NCBI RefSeq assembly: GCF_014295035.1
Contig: NZ_CP060404.1
Coordinates: forward strand, 3,938,501-4,002,500
DNA length: 64,000 nucleotides
DNA from: Streptomyces buecherae
Lineage (GTDB): Bacteria > Actinomycetota > Actinomycetes > Streptomycetales > Streptomycetaceae
Reading direction: 5' to 3'
Below, piece after piece: positions 42,145 through 51,083 of this stretch (the first letter of the stretch is position 1; each line of letters begins with the position of its first letter). The notes beneath the pieces are model-generated. The model did no database searches. It worked only from the letters and a program-made list of their open reading frames with translations, and had not been told where the DNA came from. Made by a program: the position numbers and the translations under genes.

Positions 42145-44457
42145 GTGGGAACAGTCAGGGGAAAACGGCAGACATCAGGGGGTTGGGCGCGGCGCGTCGC
42201 GGTATCCGCGCTGGGCGGCGCGGCCGTGCTGGCGTCCCTGCTCACGCCCGCCGGCGCGCGGCCGGCACCGCCCGAAGCACCCGAACCGGCCTTCAAGTCG
42301 GTCAACTACGCGGTGGCCGTGGACGAGTCGGCGAGCCTGGCGCCCGAGGACATGGCCGCCGAGAAGGCCGCCGCCTCGCGCATCGCGCTCGGCGACGTCT
42401 CCCCGTCCTCGCACGTCACCGTCTTCGGCTTCGCCGCCGCCGAGAAGGCCGACCAACGGGCCATCGACCCGGTGTGCCCGCGGACCACGCTGGACGCGGC
42501 GGGCCGCGAGTCGATCGGCGCGTGCGTGAGCAAGCTGCGCAGCCGCAAGAAGAGCGAGGGCACCGGCACGGACTTCCCGAGCGCCATCCGGCAGGGCGTG
42601 CACGACCTGACCCGTGGCACCGACCCGACCCAGCCGCGGGTGCTGTTCCTGCTCACCGACGGCAAGATGGACGTCTCCGGCAGCCCGCAGTACGGCGACC
42701 CGGCGCACCGGGCGGCCGAGGGCGAGCGGCAGTTGACCCGCGAGCTGGAGAACGCCGCCGCGCGGAACGTGCAGATCTGGCCGCTGGGCTTCGGCTCCGA
42801 CCCGGACAAGGCGCAGTTGGACCGGATCGCCGCCGGCGGCTACCAGAAGGGCTGCGTCGCGCTGCCGTCGGCCAGCCCCAGGGCGAGCAAGGTCTCCGGC
42901 GCCAAGGACGTCGGCCCGACGCTGGAGAAAATCTTCGCCGCCGCCCACTGCCTGCGCTACGAGCAGGGCACCAGCGAACGTCCGCCGGCCACCCTGGAGG
43001 TGGAGATCTCGCCGCTGGCGACCGTGGGCAGCATCGTGGTCGACAAGGGCGACCCCGAGGTGACCATCAGCTACCGCGACCCGAGCGGGCACAAGGTCCC
43101 GACCAGCGGCACCGACCGCGACTCGCGGTTCGAGCTGGCGGGCGCCGGACACACCGTCGAGGCGCTGAAGATCACCGACCCGATGCCGGGCACCTGGAAG
43201 ATCGTGGCCGAGGCGCCCGAGGGACACCGCTCGCTGCCGGTGGGCGTCAGCGTGCTGTGGCAGGGCGAGCTGCGCGGCGCGATCATCATGGACCCGCCGT
43301 CCCCGCTGCCCGGCGAGAAGGCCACCGTGACCATGCGGTTGCAGACCCGCGAGGGCTACGAGATCAAGGACCCGGACGACTACGCGGGGCTGCGGGTGCG
43401 CAGCGAACTCACCGGCGAGGGCTTCGCCCCGCAGCCGGTCACCCTCGCGGACGACGGCAAGGGACCCGACGACACGGCGAGCGACGGCTCGTTCGCCGGC
43501 ACCGTACGCGTCCCGCGCGGCGCGGACGGCGCGGTGAAGGTGAGCGGGACGCTCACCGCCTCCGGGCTGAGCGCCGACACCCGCAGCGCGACCGGCAACG
43601 TCGCGCTCGGCACGCCGGACGTCACGGCCGCGCTCACCGCGCCCACCGCCACCGCCCACCCGGACTCCACCGTCAGCGGCACGCTGGCGGTCCACAACAA
43701 CAGCAGGGCCCCGCACACGCTGCGGCTGTCCGTCGCGGACGTGCGGCCCGGCCTGTTGTCGATCAGCCCGGCGGAGATCACCGTGGGGCCCGGTGACTCC
43801 TCCAGCCACACGGTGCGGTTCAAGGTCGCGCCGGAGGACATCCTCGGCAGCCGGCTCGGCGACGACGGGCTCCGGCTCGCCGGCACGGTCACGGTCGCCG
43901 ACGCCACCGCCGACAACCGGGTGCTGGCCCGCACCTCGGTCTCGGTGCGGGTCACGCCCGAGCCGAGCTTCTGGGACCGGTACTGGTGGGTCTTCGTCGC
44001 GGGCGGCGCCGCGCTGCTCGCCCTCGCGCTCGGGGCCGCGGTCTGGACGCGGCAGCGCCGTGGCCGCCGCGACCCGCGCGGCCTGGTGCTGCGCCTGCTT
44101 TCCGCCGAAGGCGACGTGCTGCACGACCACACCGCGGGCCCGGGCCGCAACCAGTGGTACGAGTTCGCCATCGTCGAGCCGCACCGCAACCCGCGCATCC
44201 AGCGCAGCAACCACGGCCCGTACGCCGTCCAGCGCAGCCCCGAGGGCGGCGCGGTGGTCCGCCAGCGGGGCGGCCAGCGGTCGCGGCTGACCGCGACCGG
44301 CACCGTCTCGCTCACCGACGAGCTGAGCCTGTCCCTCGGCGAGGAGACCCGCACCCCACGGGGCCGCCGCCCGCGCACCACCCGTTCCCGCACCGCCCCG
44401 CCGCCGGCCCCCACCGCCGGCGACGGCGGCGCGAGCACGTACGACGCCTACCGGTGA
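42145..44457 (+). CDS. Secreted/membrane-anchored vWA-domain protein
   Basis: 770 aa. A signal sequence (residues ~15-38) is followed by a vWA domain at ~52-260 with an intact MIDAS start AVAVDESASL (DxSxS) and TDFPSAI, FLLTDGKMDV. Beta-sandwich repeats fill ~280-600. One TM helix (YWWVFVAGGAALLALALGAA, ~612-635) leads to a basic cytoplasmic part (VLRLLSAEGDVLHDH). So the vWA faces outside and the tail is inside. GTG at 42145 with GGGGAC upstream. It is the outward-facing component of the cluster, likely a metal-dependent adhesion or assembly platform. Confidence 0.82.
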   Translation: MGTVRGKRQTSGGWARRVAVSALGGAAVLASLLTPAGARPAPPEAPEPAFKSVNYAVAVDESASLAPEDMAAEKAAASRIALGDVSPSSHVTVFGFAAAEKADQRAIDPVCPRTTLDAAGRESIGACVSKLRSRKKSEGTGTDFPSAIRQGVHDLTRGTDPTQPRVLFLLTDGKMDVSGSPQYGDPAHRAAEGERQLTRELENAAARNVQIWPLGFGSDPDKAQLDRIAAGGYQKGCVALPSASPRASKVSGAKDVGPTLEKIFAAAHCLRYEQGTSERPPATLEVEISPLATVGSIVVDKGDPEVTISYRDPSGHKVPTSGTDRDSRFELAGAGHTVEALKITDPMPGTWKIVAEAPEGHRSLPVGVSVLWQGELRGAIIMDPPSPLPGEKATVTMRLQTREGYEIKDPDDYAGLRVRSELTGEGFAPQPVTLADDGKGPDDTASDGSFAGTVRVPRGADGAVKVSGTLTASGLSADTRSATGNVALGTPDVTAALTAPTATAHPDSTVSGTLAVHNNSRAPHTLRLSVADVRPGLLSISPAEITVGPGDSSSHTVRFKVAPEDILGSRLGDDGLRLAGTVTVADATADNRVLARTSVSVRVTPEPSFWDRYWWVFVAGGAALLALALGAAVWTRQRRGRRDPRGLVLRLLSAEGDVLHDHTAGPGRNQWYEFAIVEPHRNPRIQRSNHGPYAVQRSPEGGAVVRQRGGQRSRLTATGTVSLTDELSLSLGEETRTPRGRRPRTTRSRTAPPPAPTAGDGGASTYDAYR

Positions 44458-44610
44458 CGCCCGGGCGGGCCGGCCCCACCGCCGGCCCGCCCCGGCCACC
44501 GGCGCACCAGCACCAGCACCACGAGCCGTCCACGCACCGCACCGCAGCGCAGCGCCATCGCACCGAGGACAACCGGCCGCCGAACCCGGCCGCCAACGGG
44601 GAGGAAACCC

Positions 44611-47600
44611 ATGAAAATCTTCCAGCCGATGCTCTTCGTCGGCCTGGGCGGCACCGGTGGTCTCGTCGGTGCCGAACTGGAGCGCAAGCTCCGGGCCGAG
44701 CTGTGCGGCCCGGACGGCGTCGCGCTCACCAGCCGACTGGCCGGCCACGCCCCGTACCAGCTCCCGGACTGCCTGCAGTTCGTGTACGCGGACTACAGCG
44801 AGTCCGACCTCCAGCGGCTGCCGCAGTTCAACGTGGACGCCTCGCAGCGGGCCGCGTACGCGCACACCTCGCGCGCCACCCACAACCTGCTGCCGAACTT
44901 CGACAGTTCGCCCGAGGTGACCAAGATGCTGCGGGCCAGCCTGCGCGACGAGGTCGCCGACTGGCTGCCGCCGCGCGTCGACGAGCCCAAGGTGGCGCCG
45001 CTGCACAACGGCGCCGGCCAGTTGCCGACCGTCGGGCGGGCGGCCCTGTTCGCCACCCTGCGGCACAGCCTGGCGCCGGTGCTCGAACCGCTGCTCCAGG
45101 CCATCGACGCGATCGCCAGGTCGGCCGGCGAGCTGAGCGAACTCGGCGGCGGCAAGGTCAACGGCTGCGACGTGTTCGTCGCCTTCTCGGTGGCCGGCGG
45201 CACCGGCGCCGGCATCTTCCTGGACTACCTGCACCTGATCAACTACGCGTTCCAGCTCCGCCGCTTCGACGGCGCGAAGATCTACCCGCTGGTCGTGATG
45301 CCCTCCTCGTTCCCCACCTCCTCCGGTGGCGGCCGGGAGGCCGACCTGAACGCGGCCCGCGCGCTCGTGGACCTGTTCCGCATGGTGGACGCGCAGAACG
45401 CGCCGACCGAGGGCGCCGAGATCGGCGACCTGGACCACGACGCGGGCATCGGCATCCGCTACCCGGGCACCACCACGATCCGGCTGCGGACCGGCATCCT
45501 GCCCACCGCGTTCCTGTTCAGCCCGACCGCCGGCATCCGCCAGGACGACCTGCGCCGCTCGATCGTGTCGCTGGTCATGTCGCTGGTCGGCACCGAACTG
45601 GGGGACGGCTCGTCGCGGGGGCGGGCCCTCGCCTCCGACGACGACTTCCAGACCTTCGCCGCCAGCTTCATCAACCGGGGCGTGCACCGCAGCGCCATCT
45701 CCCCCACCGGCATCGGCCGCCAGGGCGTGTCCACCAGCCTCGTCGCGTCGATGACCGCGCCCATCGACCAGCTCGCCGACCTGGTGGCAGGCCGGCTGCT
45801 GCGCGAGGCGGTCACCGACCTCGTGGAGCAGCCGCGCACCTCGCTGCGCGCGGGCGCCGTGCCCCTGATCCGCCAGCTCTTCGCCGACGCGCAGCTTGAG
45901 GAGCTGTGGGAACGACGCCAGTTGGCGGTCCCCGAGCCCGACCCGCTGCCGCGCGGCAGCCGGGCCATCGAGCAGGCGCTCGGCGAGCGGATCTCGGACA
46001 TGCAGCGGCTGCTGTTCGACCTGCAGGCCGTCGCGGAGCGGCAGTGCGCCTCGATGGCCGACCGGTTCGCGCCCCGCCCGGCCATCGACAAGCTGCTCCA
46101 GACCGCCGACCCGTTCCTGGCCGAACGCGTGGTGCGCGGCCTGCCCAAGAGCGACGAGCCCATCGCCAGGCTCGGCTTCCTCGGCATGCTGGGCAGCCGC
46201 TCGGTGGCCCCGCAGCGCCCGCCGGGCCAGAGCGAGCAGCCGCCGAAGACGCCCCGTATCAAGGGCCGGCTCGCCGGCATGTCCCCGGCCCGCTGGGGCG
46301 ACGCCGACGTGCAGGCCGTGCTCCAGGAGCAGGACGCCTGGTACCGGTGGCGCAGCCAGACCGTGTGGCACGAGGCGTGGCGCGAGCAGCAGCAGCGCTG
46401 GCAGCCGCAGGCCGAGGCGGCGGCGGCCGACCTGCGCCGCCTGGTGGACGCCTTCCTCAAGCACTCCGAGCGGGAGCGGAAGGTCTCCGCGCAGAAGGGG
46501 CTCGAACTGTACGAGGACCGCACCGGCATCTCGTACCTGCTGCCGCCGCAGCGCACGCTCAACCACTTCTACGAGGACCTGGTCACCCGGCTGCTGCGGC
46601 GCGAGGGGCTGCGCGAGCAGGACACCGAGGCCGCGCTGCTGCTGAAGCTGGTCGACGGGGACACCTGGCGCCGGGTGCAGGCGCTGAGCCGGCGCAGCCC
46701 GGACAACGCGGTGGCCATCGTCAAGGCGCAGTTGGAGGGGCGCATCACGCGGCTGTTCGCCGAGAGCGGCGAGCAGTTGGAGGAGCGTCCGCTGCTGCCG
46801 TCGATGAGCACGCTGCTGGCCGCCGCCGCGGGCGACGGGGACGCGGCCGAGCAGGTCAGCAAGGAGGCCCTGGACCTGTTCGGGCGCAAGCTGACCGGGC
46901 TGCTGCCGGTGGGCTTCACGCCGGAGGGCACCGGCCCGCTGCGGGTGCTGGTCACCCACCCGCGGGTGCAGGCCGTCGAGGAGGTGCAGGAGCACCTGGG
47001 CAAGGCGCTGCGGCTGCCGTCGGACGCCAAGAACTCGGTGGAGTACCGGGGCGTGGAGAGCGACTCGATCACCGTGGTCCTCTTCCGCAGCGAGATGAGC
47101 CTGACCCAGGTGCCCGAGGCCCGCAAGGTGCTGCGCCAGTGGGCCAGGGCGAAGGACTCCGAGCAGGCCCAGGACGTGCTGCGGTGGCGCCAGCGGCTGG
47201 GCTACCGGGACAGTTGGATGGTCAGCAGCGAGGAGGACCGGCGCACCATCCTGCACCGGCTGCTGTGCTGCATGTGGAACGGCCAGGTGGACGTCGTGGA
47301 CGGCGACTCCAGCTCGCCGGACCGGGTGCGGCTGCGACTGTTCCCGGAGACCGGCGACCAGGTGCCGGGCGTACGGCTGCGGCTCGGCGACTTCCCGGGC
47401 GGCGTGTCGAGCTGGGCCGAGCTGCTGCGCGCGTACGAGCGGTGGACGGTCCTGGACGACGAGCGCATCGTGGAGGACTACTGCCGCGAGCTGATGGGCG
47501 CCCAGCCGCTGGGCCTGGCCCGCAACGGCAGCGAGCCGCATCCGCTGTTCGTGGAGCTGGTCGAGAAGATCGCCCCGCGCCAGCTCGACCTGCTTGAGGA

Positions 47601-48405
47601 CCGGCGGGAGCGCGGCGGCGAGCGGGTCGAGGGGTGGGTGCGCCCGCTGTGGGAGTTCTGGGCCGAGACCCTGCCGGCCGCCCTGGACACCGAGTTCACC
47701 GACCAGCGCGCCATCCAGCCGACCCTGCGCACGCTCCTTGAGCACATCCGTGGCGGCACCCCGCACACCCGCCGCGACCGCGACGAGGCGCCCGAGCCGC
47801 GCCGCCCGTTGTCCGACGACGACTGGGGCACCGGGCCGCGCACCGAGACGCCCGGCTACCCGGACGCCGACGAGCGCCCGCGCCGCCCGCGCCCCGACCC
47901 CCGCTTCGACCCGCGCTCCGACGAACGGACCGACGAGCGGGCCGGGGACCGGGCGGACGAACGGGCCGACCCCGACGCGCGGTTCGGCGGCCGGTCCGAG
48001 CGGCGGGGCGGCGGCCGGTACGACGACGCCGACGGGTTCCGCGACGCGCGCGACGAGCGGTTCCCCGACCGCGACCGGCACGAGCGCGGCGCGGGCGAGG
48101 CCCGGCTCGGCCGGTCGGCGGCCGGCCGCGACGAGCGGGACGGCGCGGACCGCGCGGCCCCGCGCGGGACGGCGCCCGGGTCCGAGTACGGCACCACGCC
48201 CCGGGCCGGGGCCGCCGGCGGCTACGCCGACGACGCGTACGACGACGAGCGCCGGCGCGCGGCGGACGACCGCACCGGCGACCGCGCCGGCGACCGCGAG
48301 ACGCCCTGGGCGCCGTGGAACGATCCCGCCGACCCCCGACCCGGCGACGACGAGGGCCCCCGCGACCGCGTCCGTGACAACCCGTGGGACGGTGACGCGG
48401 AATGA
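44611..48405 (+). CDS. Tubulin-like (Tubulin_2) large protein
   Basis: 1264 aa. It begins MLFVGLGGTGGLVGAELERK, a nucleotide-binding loop, and has VFVAFSVAGGTGAGIFLDYL near 185-203, the GGTG(A/S)G tubulin/FtsZ signature. A long alpha-helical middle and a highly charged Arg/Asp repetitive tail (~1060-1264) follow. Family knowledge: Tubulin_2 proteins are found in actinobacterial conflict clusters with vWA and GTPase genes. GTP-driven assembly is plausible but untested. ATG at 44611 behind GGGGAGGAAA. The stop overlaps the next start (ATGA). Confidence 0.85.
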   Translation: MKIFQPMLFVGLGGTGGLVGAELERKLRAELCGPDGVALTSRLAGHAPYQLPDCLQFVYADYSESDLQRLPQFNVDASQRAAYAHTSRATHNLLPNFDSSPEVTKMLRASLRDEVADWLPPRVDEPKVAPLHNGAGQLPTVGRAALFATLRHSLAPVLEPLLQAIDAIARSAGELSELGGGKVNGCDVFVAFSVAGGTGAGIFLDYLHLINYAFQLRRFDGAKIYPLVVMPSSFPTSSGGGREADLNAARALVDLFRMVDAQNAPTEGAEIGDLDHDAGIGIRYPGTTTIRLRTGILPTAFLFSPTAGIRQDDLRRSIVSLVMSLVGTELGDGSSRGRALASDDDFQTFAASFINRGVHRSAISPTGIGRQGVSTSLVASMTAPIDQLADLVAGRLLREAVTDLVEQPRTSLRAGAVPLIRQLFADAQLEELWERRQLAVPEPDPLPRGSRAIEQALGERISDMQRLLFDLQAVAERQCASMADRFAPRPAIDKLLQTADPFLAERVVRGLPKSDEPIARLGFLGMLGSRSVAPQRPPGQSEQPPKTPRIKGRLAGMSPARWGDADVQAVLQEQDAWYRWRSQTVWHEAWREQQQRWQPQAEAAAADLRRLVDAFLKHSERERKVSAQKGLELYEDRTGISYLLPPQRTLNHFYEDLVTRLLRREGLREQDTEAALLLKLVDGDTWRRVQALSRRSPDNAVAIVKAQLEGRITRLFAESGEQLEERPLLPSMSTLLAAAAGDGDAAEQVSKEALDLFGRKLTGLLPVGFTPEGTGPLRVLVTHPRVQAVEEVQEHLGKALRLPSDAKNSVEYRGVESDSITVVLFRSEMSLTQVPEARKVLRQWARAKDSEQAQDVLRWRQRLGYRDSWMVSSEEDRRTILHRLLCCMWNGQVDVVDGDSSSPDRVRLRLFPETGDQVPGVRLRLGDFPGGVSSWAELLRAYERWTVLDDERIVEDYCRELMGAQPLGLARNGSEPHPLFVELVEKIAPRQLDLLEDRRERGGERVEGWVRPLWEFWAETLPAALDTEFTDQRAIQPTLRTLLEHIRGGTPHTRRDRDEAPEPRRPLSDDDWGTGPRTETPGYPDADERPRRPRPDPRFDPRSDERTDERAGDRADERADPDARFGGRSERRGGGRYDDADGFRDARDERFPDRDRHERGAGEARLGRSAAGRDERDGADRAAPRGTAPGSEYGTTPRAGAAGGYADDAYDDERRRAADDRTGDRAGDRETPWAPWNDPADPRPGDDEGPRDRVRDNPWDGDAE

Positions 48406-51083
48406 GCGCGACGGAGGAGATCGGCGCCGTCGTCCACCTGGACCTGCGCGTCCAGGCACCGGAGTTGGCCACCGCGCGCGCCGTACGCGACACGGTCGGC
48501 CGGCAGCTCGGCTTGGCCGGGCTGCCCGAGCCCGACCACCCGCTGATCCTGGTGGTGGACACGCCGTCCGGGCTGACCGACCACCAGCACCAGTACGAAC
48601 TGCTCACCGGCTACCGCGCCGTGGGCGAGGTCAGGATCATCGTCCTGCTGGTGGGCAGCGCCCCCGGCTCGTACGACGACGACGGCGAGCCCGTGGAGGC
48701 GTACCAGCCCGACCGGCGGCTGATCCGGCCCGCGGTGCTGCGCTCGTCCGGGACGGCCCTGCTGTGGGCCGGCGACCTGCGCTCGGCCCGCACCGCCCTG
48801 GAGCAGCCGGCGCCGGACGACCCGCGGGCCCTGGCGGTCCTGGTGGACGTGTTGTCGGTGCCGGACGTGTTCCTGCGCGTGCTCGCGGACGCCAGGGCGC
48901 TGCCGGAGGCCGTCGCGGCGCCCGGCGTACGCCTGCTTGAGCAGGACCTGCCGCCCGAGGTGCGCGACCGGGCCTGGCGCGACGCGCTGACCCGGTTCGC
49001 CGGCGAGGACACCGAGTTGGCCCCCGGCATGGCCGGCAGCTCCTGGTCGGCGGCCGACCTGCCGGAGCCGCTGCGCGGCCTGGCCACCGGCCGGGGCGGG
49101 CGGACCCGGCAGCACCGCGAGGCCGGCGGCGTCGCGGACGGCGCCTACCGGGCGTGCGTGGGCGCGCTGGACGACGCCGACGCGGCACTGGCCGAACTCC
49201 AGGCGCTGCCGGGCCTGTTGGGGTCGGCGCGGCGGGACGCGTTCGAGGCCGACATCGAGCAGGCGCACCGCTCGCTCGACGAGTACCGGGACCTGGTCGG
49301 CACGGCCCTGCGCAGCGGCGGCTCCACCGGTACCGCCCCCTCCACCGCCGAGGCCACCACCCGGCTGGCCGCGCTCGGCCTGCGGGTGCCGTCGGCCGAC
49401 GGCGTGGGCGAGCGGATCGGCGAGGGGCTGCGCGAGTTCGCCGGCAAGCTGCTCGGGCAGGGGCTCGCGCTGCGCGCCGTCGCCCAGCGCTTCACCGGCC
49501 TGGCCGGCCGCGTGGAGCCGGTGCCGGGCTCGGCGCTGCTGCCGCGCCTGGCGGAGCACTCCCCCGAGGCCGTGGCCCACCGCACCCGGGGCAGCGGCGA
49601 CCCGGTGCCGGCCCCCGCGATCGGCATCGTGGCGGCCGGCCTGGCGGGCGTGTCGGGCGGCCTGTGGCAGGGCCCGCTGATCGCGCTGGCCGCGCTCGTG
49701 CCGCTGGTCTTCATCGCCGTGGTGGTGCTCGGCGCCGCCCGCCTCTGGGGCTCAGGCCACCCGGACCGGTGGGCCGTGGGGCCGCGGGTCGCGGTGTGCG
49801 TGGGAGCGGCGCTCGGGGTGGCCGGCGGCGCGCTGGCCGACCCGCCGCCGTGGCTGGGCGCCACGGGCCTGCTGCTCGGCCTCGCGCTCGCGGTGGAGAC
49901 GGCGCGCCGGCTCTGGTACGCGGCGGCCGACGCCTGGGCCCTGGCGTACGGGATAGCCGCGCTGCGCCAGGCGTTGGAGGGGCTCGACGCGCTGTTGGCC
50001 GACGCGGTGCGCGAGCACTGGGCCGCCGACGAGCGGCTGTACTGCGCCGACGCGGCCCGCTCGGTGGCCGGCATGCTGCGCGCGACGGCCGCCGCCGCCG
50101 AGGCCGAGGCCCGGGCCGAGCCCGCGCCGACCGCGACGGCCACCACCGGCGACGGCGGCTCCTCGGCCGGCGACGACTGGCTCACCGGCCCGTCCGCGTT
50201 GGAGACCGAGTCGCTCGGCGTGGTCGACGGCGCGGACGCCGACTGGGCCGGCGACTACGACTGGGAGGGCGCGGACGCCTGGGGCCCGGTGGCCGACCCG
50301 GCGCCGGACGCCGCGCCCGACCCGGCGCCGGCCTCGGACCCGCCCGCCGACCCGTGGCAGACGCCGGTGACGCCGCGCTGGCTGGAGCGCGAGACCGGCG
50401 AGGGCGGGGCCGACCTGGTCGCCACCCTGACCGCCGACCTCGCGGACGCCGCCGTGGTGGCGATGGGCCCCTACTGGGGCGCCGTCGAGCGCGGCCAGGC
50501 CGGCGCGCTGGCCGTGCGGCGCAACGACGAGCGGGTGCGCGACCTGCTCTCCACGGCCCGCCGCCACCTCCAGCGCAACGGGGTGCTGGCCCCGCCGCCG
50601 TTCGCCGACCGCCACCGGGCCCGCCCGACCTCGGCCAACCTGCTCGGCACCGACCCGCACCGGGTGGCCGAACTCGTCGGCGCCGAGCCCGAACGGCACG
50701 CCGTGGTGCAGCTCTCCTCGCCCGAGCAGGCCACCTTGCTCAACCGCGACCCGCAGGCGGCCGTGTGGCTCAGGTTCGCCCCGGACGCGGTGCGCGGCGA
50801 CGTCGAGCGCGCCTGGCGGGCCAGCGGCGCCCCGCAGCCCGACGACGCGCTGTGGACGGCGACGGGCCGCTACGCGGGCCTGATCCGGCTCACCCCGCTG
50901 CGGATGGGCGTGGTGGACACCGTACGACCCCGGCAGCTCGGGAACGACGAAGGCACAGACGGCACAGACGGCACCGCCGGCACAGACGGCACCAACAGCA
51001 GCGCCGACTACGGACTCGACGGCCGCGACCGGCTCGCGGACGGCGCGCGCCCGTACCACCGAAGGGACGGCGACCGCCGGTGA
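48402..51083 (+). CDS. Large membrane protein of the tubulin/GTPase cluster
   Basis: 893 aa. The N-terminal ~400 residues are soluble: a Rossmann-like start (HPLILVVDTPSGLTDHQHQY, RIIVLLVGSAPGSY) then helices. Around residues 405-500 there are four hydrophobic segments (GPLIALAALVPLVFIAVVVL and ATGLLLGLALAVETARRLWY among them). The C-terminal ~330 residues are soluble and Asp/Ala-rich with a repetitive DGTDGT stretch near the end. No family recognised. ATGA overlap with the tubulin-like gene and GTGA overlap with the GTPase gene tie it tightly to the system. Confidence 0.7.
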   Translation: MSATEEIGAVVHLDLRVQAPELATARAVRDTVGRQLGLAGLPEPDHPLILVVDTPSGLTDHQHQYELLTGYRAVGEVRIIVLLVGSAPGSYDDDGEPVEAYQPDRRLIRPAVLRSSGTALLWAGDLRSARTALEQPAPDDPRALAVLVDVLSVPDVFLRVLADARALPEAVAAPGVRLLEQDLPPEVRDRAWRDALTRFAGEDTELAPGMAGSSWSAADLPEPLRGLATGRGGRTRQHREAGGVADGAYRACVGALDDADAALAELQALPGLLGSARRDAFEADIEQAHRSLDEYRDLVGTALRSGGSTGTAPSTAEATTRLAALGLRVPSADGVGERIGEGLREFAGKLLGQGLALRAVAQRFTGLAGRVEPVPGSALLPRLAEHSPEAVAHRTRGSGDPVPAPAIGIVAAGLAGVSGGLWQGPLIALAALVPLVFIAVVVLGAARLWGSGHPDRWAVGPRVAVCVGAALGVAGGALADPPPWLGATGLLLGLALAVETARRLWYAAADAWALAYGIAALRQALEGLDALLADAVREHWAADERLYCADAARSVAGMLRATAAAAEAEARAEPAPTATATTGDGGSSAGDDWLTGPSALETESLGVVDGADADWAGDYDWEGADAWGPVADPAPDAAPDPAPASDPPADPWQTPVTPRWLERETGEGGADLVATLTADLADAAVVAMGPYWGAVERGQAGALAVRRNDERVRDLLSTARRHLQRNGVLAPPPFADRHRARPTSANLLGTDPHRVAELVGAEPERHAVVQLSSPEQATLLNRDPQAAVWLRFAPDAVRGDVERAWRASGAPQPDDALWTATGRYAGLIRLTPLRMGVVDTVRPRQLGNDEGTDGTDGTAGTDGTNSSADYGLDGRDRLADGARPYHRRDGDRR

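Noticed and set aside
42175..48459. A continuous antisense open frame of about 2,090 codons under the vWA and tubulin-like genes
   Set aside because: High GC leaves few stop codons on the opposite strand. The translation is Val/Arg/Ala/Gly-rich without domains, while the forward genes have clear motifs.
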